Assembly (NCBI GenBank): GCA_937958365.1
Contig: CALFEW010001030.1
Location: 1 to 12,091, forward strand
DNA length: 12,091 bases
Source: an uncultured Chloroflexota bacterium
Lineage (GTDB): Bacteria; Chloroflexota; Anaerolineae; Promineifilales; Promineifilaceae
Direction: 5' to 3'
Shown: positions 5,643-12,091 of the stretch, piece after piece
Numbering within the stretch: position 1 is the stretch's first letter
Layout of the letters: each line of letters begins with the position of its first letter
Translations under genes and position numbers: made by a program
Notes under the pieces: model-generated
What the model saw: only the letters and a program-made list of their open reading frames with translations
What the model was told of the DNA's origin: nothing
The model's database searches: none

Positions 5643-7184
5643 TTATTCCTGATTTAGACGAACATTGGCAGCGGCTGACGATGGGACTTGCTTGAAGAAG
5701 TCGACCTCAATCTGGTTTCCTGAGGAAGGTGTAGGTGTAGGGGTCACGGGTGTTCTGGTGGGTTTGATGCTGGCTTCGATGATGTATCCCCAGGCGTCGG
5801 TGGTGATGGTGTATTCTTGGGCAGGGGTGTATCTTAATGTGGATTCGGTTGGTGGGGTTACGGCCGTTTCCGCAGCATGTATTCCAACCAGATTAATCCC
5901 CCCATCGTCGTTTCTGGAAGCACGCAGCCACTGAATGTGGCTCAGATCACCTGGTATTTCCAGCGCCTTTTTCGCTTCCCAGGCAACGACGCGGGTCATA
6001 TTTGCCAGGCTGTAAAAAAGAGGCGGCGGCAGTTGGCGATCTGCGGCATCTGTGAATGCTAACAAAGCGCGCATACTGAGTATGACGGCAAACAGACAAG
6101 ATAAGCCTACGCCCCCGGCCCATAAAACGAAAAAACGTTTATCCAATCCGGCCTGTTTGATGGCGTCGTCAATCATGCCGCGTCGTTTTTCCAGAAGTTC
6201 AGGATTTGTGCCATCAATGACGATGGTCGTGGATTGATCGCCAACCTGGACTGTCGCCGAAATGTCATCGGCGGCAGATGTTGCCAGCCATTCTGAAAAG
6301 CTGCTGCTGGCCCAGGGAAAGAGGCCAAAGAAAACCAGAGGAATGATCAGCGAGAAAATGAGGGTAGAGATGCTGCCACTTAGCCATAGGCGTTGTTCCT
6401 GATTGGGCGCGGTGGGTTGAACCTGGCGCAAATATTGGTTGATGCGCAGCTCTATCCACAGATCCCCAGTCAGACTTTGGGCGATCAGCCCGGCGAACAA
6501 GACGCAGGCAACGCCTATAATCAGGGCTTTGTTGAAAGCCACGTCCAGAGTCAGGGCAAAGCCAAAATCAATGATTCCTAGAATCAGCCCTACCGTCAAA
6601 CTTGCATTTGCCAGGGGAAATCGGCTGCGCCAACGAACGAAAAAACTGGCCTGTGTAAATCGTAAATAACTCAAGCTGCCGAGCGTTACCACCAGGGTGA
6701 GCAGGAACCCATGCAAAAAAGAATCTAAAATCGTGCCCATGATGACGAAAATCAAAATCGCCAGGACGATACCAAGCAGAATGACCGGTACTTTTTGTTC
6801 AGTTTTGGCTTCAAGCCAGTAATTCATGAGAGGCCCTGGCCGGTTGGTCGGGCCCGCTGCCACGTCCGGCGAGAGCAGTTGCAGCCAGTTGCGGTTGTCT
6901 GCGCCGCAGCGTGGGCAGTTGATGTAGCAATGCTCGTTTTTGACCTGGTTGTCCTGAGCCGGCGACTGGGGCGCGCTGCGCGTTTCCGGTATGACGGCGC
7001 GTTGTGAGCGCTGCGGTGCGTAACGCATTTGGGTAACGGCCATGCTGTCTGGCAATACATGATGGTCGCCGGGCTGTTTCCTGGCGTTGGGATCAGATGC
7101 GGCGACGGCAAAATTTTCCCGGCAGCTAACGCATTCCAGTTGGCGAACAACGTGGGTGTGTGGTGGTGAAGGTAATGGAAACAT
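5643..7184 (-). CDS. Membrane protein with split zinc ribbon, unknown function
   Basis: I do not recognise a characterised family for this 513-residue protein. CVSC (18-21) and NCPRCG (89-94) look like the two halves of a zinc ribbon separated by a Pro/Gln-rich, probably disordered insert of about 68 residues. Six hydrophobic segments follow: about 132-153, 158-174, 192-211, 218-237, 270-291 and 351-371. Between the fifth and sixth is a polar loop (about 292-350). The C-terminal domain (about 385-475) is soluble and is followed by a Thr-Pro tail (PTRTPVTPTPTP). A zinc ribbon joined to a transmembrane block suggests a protein-binding or sensing role at the membrane, which is inference. AAGGA precedes the ATG at the expected distance. 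It is transcribed divergently from the lipoprotein gene. Confidence 0.75.
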   Translation of the reverse strand: MFPLPSPPHTHVVRQLECVSCRENFAVAASDPNARKQPGDHHVLPDSMAVTQMRYAPQRSQRAVIPETRSAPQSPAQDNQVKNEHCYINCPRCGADNRNWLQLLSPDVAAGPTNRPGPLMNYWLEAKTEQKVPVILLGIVLAILIFVIMGTILDSFLHGFLLTLVVTLGSLSYLRFTQASFFVRWRSRFPLANASLTVGLILGIIDFGFALTLDVAFNKALIIGVACVLFAGLIAQSLTGDLWIELRINQYLRQVQPTAPNQEQRLWLSGSISTLIFSLIIPLVFFGLFPWASSSFSEWLATSAADDISATVQVGDQSTTIVIDGTNPELLEKRRGMIDDAIKQAGLDKRFFVLWAGGVGLSCLFAVILSMRALLAFTDAADRQLPPPLFYSLANMTRVVAWEAKKALEIPGDLSHIQWLRASRNDDGGINLVGIHAAETAVTPPTESTLRYTPAQEYTITTDAWGYIIEASIKPTRTPVTPTPTPSSGNQIEVDFFKQVPSSAAANVRLNQE

Positions 7185-7551
7185 GGCTATCCTTAAAAAA
7201 CTTCAGAGAATCTGACGGCAAAGCTTCTTATGCGATAGAAACAGGTAATAAACCAGTGGAAAATCTGGCGAATTTCTCGTTTTGTCTGCTGGCTTGCTTG
7301 ACGTCAGTATAGTTACTTAGATTACGCTCTGGCGATGGAACACAAACAATAGGCAAACGTCTGGCAGTGCTGCAAAATTAACTGTGGTACTAAGATGAGT
7401 GGGAAAGTTAACCCGACCAAACCACTCCTCCTACCATACGCGCCTATCATAGAATACCCGAAACGGCCGTCTCAAATCAAGTTTTTTCGCCGATTCCCCC
7501 CCGTTTCCTATTCCCGAACCTGTGTTTTGCATGAATTTTAAGGCTCTTGCC

Positions 7552-7580
7552 TTGATACCCCTTCGCCTTCTTTGTATCCT
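7552..7580 (+). promoter_or_regulatory. Candidate promoter of the lipoprotein gene
   Basis: TTGATA (7552-7557), 17-bp spacer, TATCCT (7575-7580). The leader to the start codon would be about 108 nt and carries the inverted repeat at 7600-7625. Spacing is ideal, but the -10 match is weak, so this is tentative. Confidence 0.3.
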
Positions 7581-7599
7581 TACGAGTGTGGTATAGAGT

Positions 7600-7625
7600 C
7601 GTCTCACCATAACTTACCTGAGACG
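7600..7625 (+). other. Small stem in the lipoprotein gene leader
   Basis: CGTCTCA (7600-7606) and TGAGACG (7619-7625) form a perfect 7-bp stem with a 12-nt loop. It could be an RNA hairpin in the leader or a protein site. No T-tract follows. Confidence 0.35.
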
Positions 7626-7694
7626 GGCATCGGATGCTTAGTCCAGCGACCATCGCCAAGCTCAGTTCTAAATTAACGAGTTGGGGCTTTGCTT

Positions 7695-9452
7695 TTGAAT
7701 CAAAAACGATTTTTCTTACTTGTTTTATTGAGCATTTTGTTGGCTGCTTGCCAGAATACGCCGTCTCAGCCAGTGGCCGAGACAACGCAAGTTTCGGTTA
7801 CGGCCGTTTCCCCCACCAGCGCCGCCCCGACACAAACAGAGGCAGCCACCGATACGGCCGTTGCCCCCACCATCAATCCCACCGAGACGTCCATACCTCT
7901 GGAGACAGAAACCGCTACGCCGCCGTCAGATTTGGCCGTCGCTGCCGACGATCTCTATTTCTACCCCATTCCCTACGTGATAGACGGAGATCAGGTGACG
8001 ATTCAGATTATTCCCCACGTGCCTACGGCCGTTAACTGGGAAGACGTCACCATTCATGTTCTTTTAGACGGCCGTGAACTGACACACGGCGGCCTGCGCT
8101 GGCGCAACCTGGCTTCCAGCCCGGAAGCCCTCTTTGAATGGGCCTGGGACACCACCGGGCAAACGGGCGAACACGAGATACAAGTCATCCTGGACCGCGA
8201 CGACATCATCCAGGCTGGTGATGAAGACCCGGCGAATAACCAGGTATCAACCATCGTCAACGTTCTGGACATCAACGCCCGCACCGCCAGCGAAGTCAAC
8301 GCCACCTGGGTTACGGCCGAAAACGACTGCTGCGAGGTCCACGTGGTCACCGGCACGGCCGCTTACCGCGATCTGACCGACCTGTTGACCATGCTGGACC
8401 AGGCCGCCGCTCAGGCCGCCGCCCGTCTGGGTGAACCCCTCAAACAGAAAATCGAGATTTATTTCGTAGACCGCGTTATTGGGCAAGGCGGTTACGCCGG
8501 TTCCGCCATGGTCATTTCTTATCTGGACCGGCAGTACAACGGGCAGGGCCTGTATGAAACCCTGGTCCACGAAAGCGTACACGTTATTGACCGCCAATTT
8601 GCGCCGCAACGCATCTCTTTTCTGGCCGAAGGTGTGGCTGTGTGGGCCACCGGCGGCCATTACAAGCCGGAAGATTTGAACATGCGCAACGCGGCCCTTG
8701 TGGCTATCGGCGAATATGTGCCGCTGACCAATCTCGTCAATGATTTTTACCCCGTACAACACGAAATCGGCTATCTGGAAGCCGGTGGTTTTGTGGAATA
8801 TTTGGTAAATACTTATGGATGGTCGCGTTTCCGCGACTTTTATAGCAATGTGACCCTGGATGATGCCGCGTCAGTGGCTGGCGCGTTAGATTTGAACTTG
8901 CAGAGTTATTACAACAAGTCTCTGGTAGAGATGGAAGCTGAGTGGCAAAGTTATCTAAGCGCGTTGGTGGTGGAGGAAACGGCCGTAACCGATCTCGCCA
9001 CCACTATCCGCTACTACGACGTCATGCGCCGCTACCAGATTCATTACGATCCCACTGCTTACTTTCTAACCGCCTGGCTGCCTTACCCCGAAGACGTCGA
9101 AGAAAGCGGCAACACCGCCGATCTTACCCGGCGGCCACGCGCAGAGGTCAACATTACCCTGGAAGCCATGCTGGCCTCCGCCGATGAAGCGTTACGCAGC
9201 GGCGATTACAATCTTGCCAATGTCTTGCTAGACAGCATCACCCGTGTACTAGACAACGGCGGCATCTTCCTCGATCCCCTGGCTACCAACTACCTCAACA
9301 TCGTTCGCCAGGCCGCCGAAGAAGGTTACGAAGTTCAGCACATCACCTTAAACGGCGAACGGGCAGAATTGATTGTCACCAAAGCCAACACCACCTTCCT
9401 GGACAAATTTAACATGGTGCTTAACGGCCAGGAGTGGGTTTTGACAAATTAA
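7695..9452 (+). CDS. Lipoprotein with CARDB-like and peptidase-MA (HExxH) domains
   Basis: Numbered from TTG 7695 (585 residues), residues 1-19 form a lipoprotein signal peptide (NQKR, hydrophobic core, LLAAC), so Cys19 would be lipidated and the protein anchored outside the membrane. Residues 26-80 are a Thr/Pro-rich linker. About 88-192 resembles a CARDB adhesion-type beta domain (WDTTGQTGEHEIQVILD, then DEDPANNQ). A zincin follows: HESVH at 292-296 and a Glu ligand at 312 in FLAEGVAVW, which is the peptidase MA pattern. The C-terminal region (about 425-585) is helical then strand-like. It is probably a zinc metallopeptidase of the cell surface; the substrate is unknown. TTG at 7695 is preferred over TTG at 7689 because GGGG (7683-7686) is 8 nt away. 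Five ACGGCCGT copies are in it, four read Thr-Ala-Val. Confidence 0.82.
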   Translation: MNQKRFFLLVLLSILLAACQNTPSQPVAETTQVSVTAVSPTSAAPTQTEAATDTAVAPTINPTETSIPLETETATPPSDLAVAADDLYFYPIPYVIDGDQVTIQIIPHVPTAVNWEDVTIHVLLDGRELTHGGLRWRNLASSPEALFEWAWDTTGQTGEHEIQVILDRDDIIQAGDEDPANNQVSTIVNVLDINARTASEVNATWVTAENDCCEVHVVTGTAAYRDLTDLLTMLDQAAAQAAARLGEPLKQKIEIYFVDRVIGQGGYAGSAMVISYLDRQYNGQGLYETLVHESVHVIDRQFAPQRISFLAEGVAVWATGGHYKPEDLNMRNAALVAIGEYVPLTNLVNDFYPVQHEIGYLEAGGFVEYLVNTYGWSRFRDFYSNVTLDDAASVAGALDLNLQSYYNKSLVEMEAEWQSYLSALVVEETAVTDLATTIRYYDVMRRYQIHYDPTAYFLTAWLPYPEDVEESGNTADLTRRPRAEVNITLEAMLASADEALRSGDYNLANVLLDSITRVLDNGGIFLDPLATNYLNIVRQAAEEGYEVQHITLNGERAELIVTKANTTFLDKFNMVLNGQEWVLTN

Positions 9453-9505
9453 TCGCCCTTGAGCGGTTAAATCGCCCGCCATTTGGTGAAGCATTTTGCC
9501 TTTTG

Positions 9506-9514
9506 TGCTACAAT
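9506..9514 (+). promoter_or_regulatory. Extended -10 promoter of the DUF151 gene
   Basis: TGCTACAAT fits an extended -10 element (TGnTATAAT) with one mismatch. No good -35 is present at 17 bp, which an extended -10 can tolerate. The leader would be about 115 nt. It includes an imperfect stem (TTAAGCG 9544-9550 with CGCTTTAA 9554-9561). The remainder of the 182-bp spacer from 9453 has a weak hairpin just after the lipoprotein stop codon (9451-9467) with no T-tract. Confidence 0.45.
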
Positions 9515-9634
9515 GCCGCCAGCATAAACCTATGCCTTCAGCGTTAAGCGACCCGCTTTAAGGGCATGGCGCGTTTAGGACAACACGGTGTGCGCTGCAT
9601 CATTGTCGCCTAAACCAAAGCAGAGGGATATTTT

Positions 9635-10141
9635 ATGATCGAAGTCGTAATTGAGAGCATCCGCATCAGCCTCGTCTCCCAACATCGCATCGTGCTGTTG
9701 AAAGAGTTAGACAATGACCGCCAGTTGCCTATCTGGATCGGTCCTTGTGAAGCAGATGCCATCACGATTGAATTACAAGACGTCAAAGTAGCCAGACCCG
9801 TCACCCATGATTTGCTTAAGAACGTCATTGATGAAATGGGTGGGCGCGTCTCCCACGTCCTCATTCGCGCTTTGCAAGATGGCGTTTTCCATGCCAGCCT
9901 GTTTGTGGATCGAGACGGAGATTTGATGGAAGTAGACTGCCGTTCTTCCGATGCCATTGCTTTGGCCGTGCGCGTGAAAGTGCCCATTTTTGTGAACGAT
10001 GACGTGATGGATCAGGCGGGTGTGCTGCCTGAAGCCGACATCCAGCAGCCAGCCAGCCCGCAGACTGATGAAGAGGGTGAGACGTTAGACATATTTTCCG
10101 ATTTTGTAGATACGTTGGATTTCGACGATTTCGACGAATAA
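9635..10141 (+). CDS. Bifunctional nuclease family protein (DUF151/BFN domain)
   Basis: The 168-residue protein has the BFN domain at about 3-125: an LPIWIGPCEADAI core (31-43), RPVTHDLLKNV (54-64), and DCRSSDAIALAVR (101-113), which is the signature of DUF151. A plant member is reported to have both RNase and DNase activity, which gave the family its name; bacterial members are largely uncharacterised. Residues 145-168 form a strongly acidic tail (DFVDTLDFDDFDE). GAGGG lies 7 nt before the ATG. No signal peptide is present, so it is cytosolic. It has its own promoter candidate and is followed by a strong hairpin, so it is probably monocistronic. No ACGGCCGT copy is inside it. Confidence 0.9.
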   Translation: MIEVVIESIRISLVSQHRIVLLKELDNDRQLPIWIGPCEADAITIELQDVKVARPVTHDLLKNVIDEMGGRVSHVLIRALQDGVFHASLFVDRDGDLMEVDCRSSDAIALAVRVKVPIFVNDDVMDQAGVLPEADIQQPASPQTDEEGETLDIFSDFVDTLDFDDFDE

Positions 10142-10179
10142 CAACAGTTTTTACCCCGCCAAAGAAACTTTCCGACTAT

Positions 10180-10217
10180 AAAACGTGAAACATGAGTCGT
10201 CTTGTGTTTCACGTTTT
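10180..10217 (+). terminator. Intrinsic terminator-like hairpin after the DUF151 gene
   Basis: Perfect 13-bp stem, AAAACGTGAAACA (10180-10192) and TGTTTCACGTTTT (10205-10217), with a 12-nt loop. The stem begins with A4 and ends with T4, so it could work in both directions, although the T-tract is only four long. It ends 11 nt before the dnaB start codon, so it lies at the very start of, or inside, any dnaB leader. Confidence 0.65.
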
Positions 10218-10228
10218 CCATTTTACTT

Positions 10229-12091
10229 ATGAGCGCAAACGGTGAACGACTCCCCCCACATAGTCTGGAAGCAGAAGAAGCGCTTCTGGGTTCTTTGCTG
10301 ATTGATCCGGACGCCCTTTTTGAAGTCAATAACTTTTTGCGCCCGGAAGCCTTTTACCGCACCCAGAACCGTTGGATTTACGAAGCGATTCTGCGGTTAA
10401 GTGATCGCCGGGAACCGGTGGACCTGATCACCCTCACGGAAGAGCTGCGCCGGTTGGAGCAGTTGGAGGACGTCGGGGGCGAAGCGTATATCATCAATTT
10501 GATCAACATGGTGCCGACGGCGATCAATGCGCCGAATTACGGCCGTCTCGTTGAAGCCACCTCTATCCGCCGCAAACTCGTCTCCGCCGCCAGCGCCATC
10601 GCCAACCTGGCCTACGACGAAAAAGAAGACATCAACGTCGTCATAGACCGCGCCGAACAGACCCTCTTTTCCATCAGCGAAGAGCGCACCACCCGCGACC
10701 TGGTTCCTATCCGGCAAATCGCCGGCGAATATTTAGATCGCATCCAGGAACTCCGCGAGCGCGGCGAAGATTTTGTAGGCATCCCTACCGGCTTTACCGA
10801 GCTAGATCGCCTGCTGGGCGGCCTGAATAAGTCTGACCTGATCATCGTGGCGGCCCGCCCCGGCATGGGTAAAACTTCTTTGCAAAATGCCATGGCCCTG
10901 ACGGCCGCGACCAAACACGGCAAACGGGTGGCTATGTTCAACCTGGAAATGTCCGGCGAACAGTTGGTGCAGCGCATGATCGCCGCCGAAACGCGCATTG
11001 ATTCGCAGCGGCTGCGGCGCGGGCAACTGGCCGAGCATGAAATGCCCATCTTCCTGGAAGCGGTCGGTCGTCTTTCCGAAACGCGCATCTTCATTGACGA
11101 CACGCCTTCTATTTCGCCCAACCAACTGCGCACCAAGTGCCGCCGGCTGTATGCCGAGCATGGCCTGGACCTGGTGATGATTGATTATTTGCAGTTGATG
11201 CAGGCGGAACGGCCGACGAACAATCGCGTGCAAGAAATCAGCGAGATTTCGCGTGGGTTGAAGGGGCTGGCCCGCGAGTTGAACGTGCCGGTAATAGCCG
11301 CCGCGCAGCTCAGCCGGGCCGTGGAGCAACGACAGGAGAAACGGCCGTTACTCTCCGACCTGCGCGATTCTGGCTGTCTCACCGGCAACACGCTCATCAC
11401 GCTGGCCGATACCGGCCAACGGCTGCCTATTGGTGAATTGGTCGGGCGCTCCGATTTTGCCGTTTGGGCATTGAATGAACGGACGTATAAATTGGAACGC
11501 AGCCTCGTCACGCGCGCCTTTTCGACCGGCGTCAAGCCGGTTTATACCCTGACGACGAAACTCGGCCGGACCATCCGGGCCACCGGCAATCATCCATTCC
11601 TTACTTTTGGCGGCTGGAAAAGGCTGGATGAACTGACGCCAGAAGACAGATTGGCCTTGCCGCGTTTTATCCCAACACCTGCCACACAAACATTGTCCGA
11701 TGACCAATTGGCGCTGCTCGGCCATTTGATTGGCGATGGCTGCACGCTGCCGCGTCACGTCTTGCAATATACCACCCGCGACAGCGATCTGGCTGAAATG
11801 GTCGTCCGACAGGCAGAAAACATTTTTGGTCAGGAAATAGAACCGCGCATCTGCCAGGAACGGCAGTGGTATCAGGTGTATCTCACGTCTACCAGGCATC
11901 TTACCCATGGCGTGCGTAACCCGGTGGCTGAATGGTTGGCTGGGCTGGGTGTTTTTGGCTTGCGTTCTTATGAAAAGCGCATTCCAGAGGTGATATTTAC
12001 GCAGCCGGAAACGGCCGTTGCTCATTTCCTGCGCCATTTGTGGGCCACCGACGGCTGCGGCCGCGGCGACACGAGTGTTGTGTCGGCGGCG
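10229..12091 (+). CDS. dnaB: Replicative DNA helicase DnaB with intein (3' end beyond window)
   Basis: The frame of 621 codons from ATG 10229 runs off the right edge. The N-terminal primase-binding domain (about 8-110, LPPHSLEAEEALLGSLL) is followed by the RecA-like helicase domain with Walker A ARPGMGKTS (209-217), Walker B LVMIDYLQL (315-323), and AAQLSRAVEQR (358-368). DnaB unwinds DNA ahead of the fork as a hexamer. The helicase sequence stops at LSDLRDSG (382), and an intein begins at Cys383. The exteins after it, expected to resume at SIEQDAD, are beyond the window. No Shine-Dalgarno is visible; the 11 nt before ATG are T-rich and follow the hairpin. Confidence 0.95.
   Translation, partial: MSANGERLPPHSLEAEEALLGSLLIDPDALFEVNNFLRPEAFYRTQNRWIYEAILRLSDRREPVDLITLTEELRRLEQLEDVGGEAYIINLINMVPTAINAPNYGRLVEATSIRRKLVSAASAIANLAYDEKEDINVVIDRAEQTLFSISEERTTRDLVPIRQIAGEYLDRIQELRERGEDFVGIPTGFTELDRLLGGLNKSDLIIVAARPGMGKTSLQNAMALTAATKHGKRVAMFNLEMSGEQLVQRMIAAETRIDSQRLRRGQLAEHEMPIFLEAVGRLSETRIFIDDTPSISPNQLRTKCRRLYAEHGLDLVMIDYLQLMQAERPTNNRVQEISEISRGLKGLARELNVPVIAAAQLSRAVEQRQEKRPLLSDLRDSGCLTGNTLITLADTGQRLPIGELVGRSDFAVWALNERTYKLERSLVTRAFSTGVKPVYTLTTKLGRTIRATGNHPFLTFGGWKRLDELTPEDRLALPRFIPTPATQTLSDDQLALLGHLIGDGCTLPRHVLQYTTRDSDLAEMVVRQAENIFGQEIEPRICQERQWYQVYLTSTRHLTHGVRNPVAEWLAGLGVFGLRSYEKRIPEVIFTQPETAVAHFLRHLWATDGCGRGDTSVVSAA
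11375..12091 (+). mobile_element. DnaB intein with LAGLIDADG homing endonuclease (partial)
   Basis: The intein starts at Cys383 of the fused protein (CLTGNTLITLADTG, splicing block A). Block B is TGNH at about 452-455. A two-motif LAGLIDADG endonuclease follows, with LLGHLIGDG (496-504) and FLRHLWATDG (600-609). Insertion directly after RDSG is the same position as the Synechocystis and Rhodothermus DnaB inteins. The C-terminal His-Asn and the +1 Ser should be just beyond the right edge. Both endonuclease motifs retain Gly-Asp-Gly or Thr-Asp-Gly, so activity is possible. A copy of ACGGCCGT is inside the intein (12011-12018). Confidence 0.93.

Larger units (their letters stand above)
7185..7688. 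other. Divergent intergenic region
   Basis: The 504-bp spacer lies between divergent genes and must carry promoters for both. It contains one ACGGCCGT (7463-7470), a small inverted repeat GAGTGG/CCACTC (7397-7427), a tight hairpin AAGGC-tctt-GCCTT near 7540-7553, a sigma70-like promoter candidate (7552-7580) and a 7-bp inverted repeat (7600-7625). I see no riboswitch I can name and no convincing gene. Confidence 0.55.

Noticed and set aside
7477..7785. Open frame on the minus strand (102 residues) in the divergent spacer
   Set aside because: It overlaps the signal peptide of the lipoprotein gene, has no recognisable motif and no clear ribosome binding site.
10177..10182. TATAAA as the -10 box of dnaB
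   Set aside because: No acceptable -35 at 16-18 bp and transcription would start inside the hairpin; kept only as a possibility in the hairpin finding.
11348..12037. Open frame on the minus strand (229 residues) over the intein
   Set aside because: It is antisense to the intein and DnaB, whose splicing and LAGLIDADG motifs are unmistakable.

Overview
The window reads as a chromosomal piece of a bacterium, most likely a member of the Chloroflexota (Anaerolineae or a related class). This rests on the mix of gene families, the Thr/Pro-rich linkers in the surface proteins and the many short tandem repeats between genes; no rRNA or other taxonomic marker is present, so the placement is an inference. 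Two genes run off the ends: a zinc-ribbon DNA methylase on the left and an intein-containing dnaB on the right.

Left half, minus strand, read right to left: icd (NADP-type isocitrate dehydrogenase), thiD (HMP/HMP-P kinase), a GbsR/MarR-type regulator with its own promoter and a near-perfect 24-bp palindrome over the expected transcription start, a 78-residue acidic protein of unknown function, a YjjX-type non-canonical NTP phosphatase that overlaps the small gene by 4 bp, and the DNA methylase. After a 333-bp gap on the upstream side of icd comes a minus-strand gene for a six-helix membrane protein with a split zinc ribbon. A 504-bp divergent spacer separates it from the right half.

Right half, plus strand: a lipoprotein with a CARDB-like domain and a peptidase-MA zincin domain, a DUF151 bifunctional-nuclease family protein, and replicative helicase DnaB interrupted by a LAGLIDADG intein at the RDSG/C position. 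A strong hairpin separates the DUF151 gene from dnaB.

The most unusual content is in the repeats. (1) The palindrome ACGGCCGT occurs 25 times by eye in 12 kb, where well under one is expected, mostly inside genes and mostly in one reading frame (Thr-Ala-Val). This resembles the HIP1 highly iterated palindrome of cyanobacteria. (2) The spaces between genes hold arrays of 7-, 8- or 9-10-bp units. Three of them begin inside the stop codon of the upstream gene and three fold as inverted arms. One heptamer array lies in frame inside the methylase gene. These resemble cyanobacterial heptanucleotide STRR repeats in style. I see no CRISPR array, insertion sequence, tRNA or rRNA.
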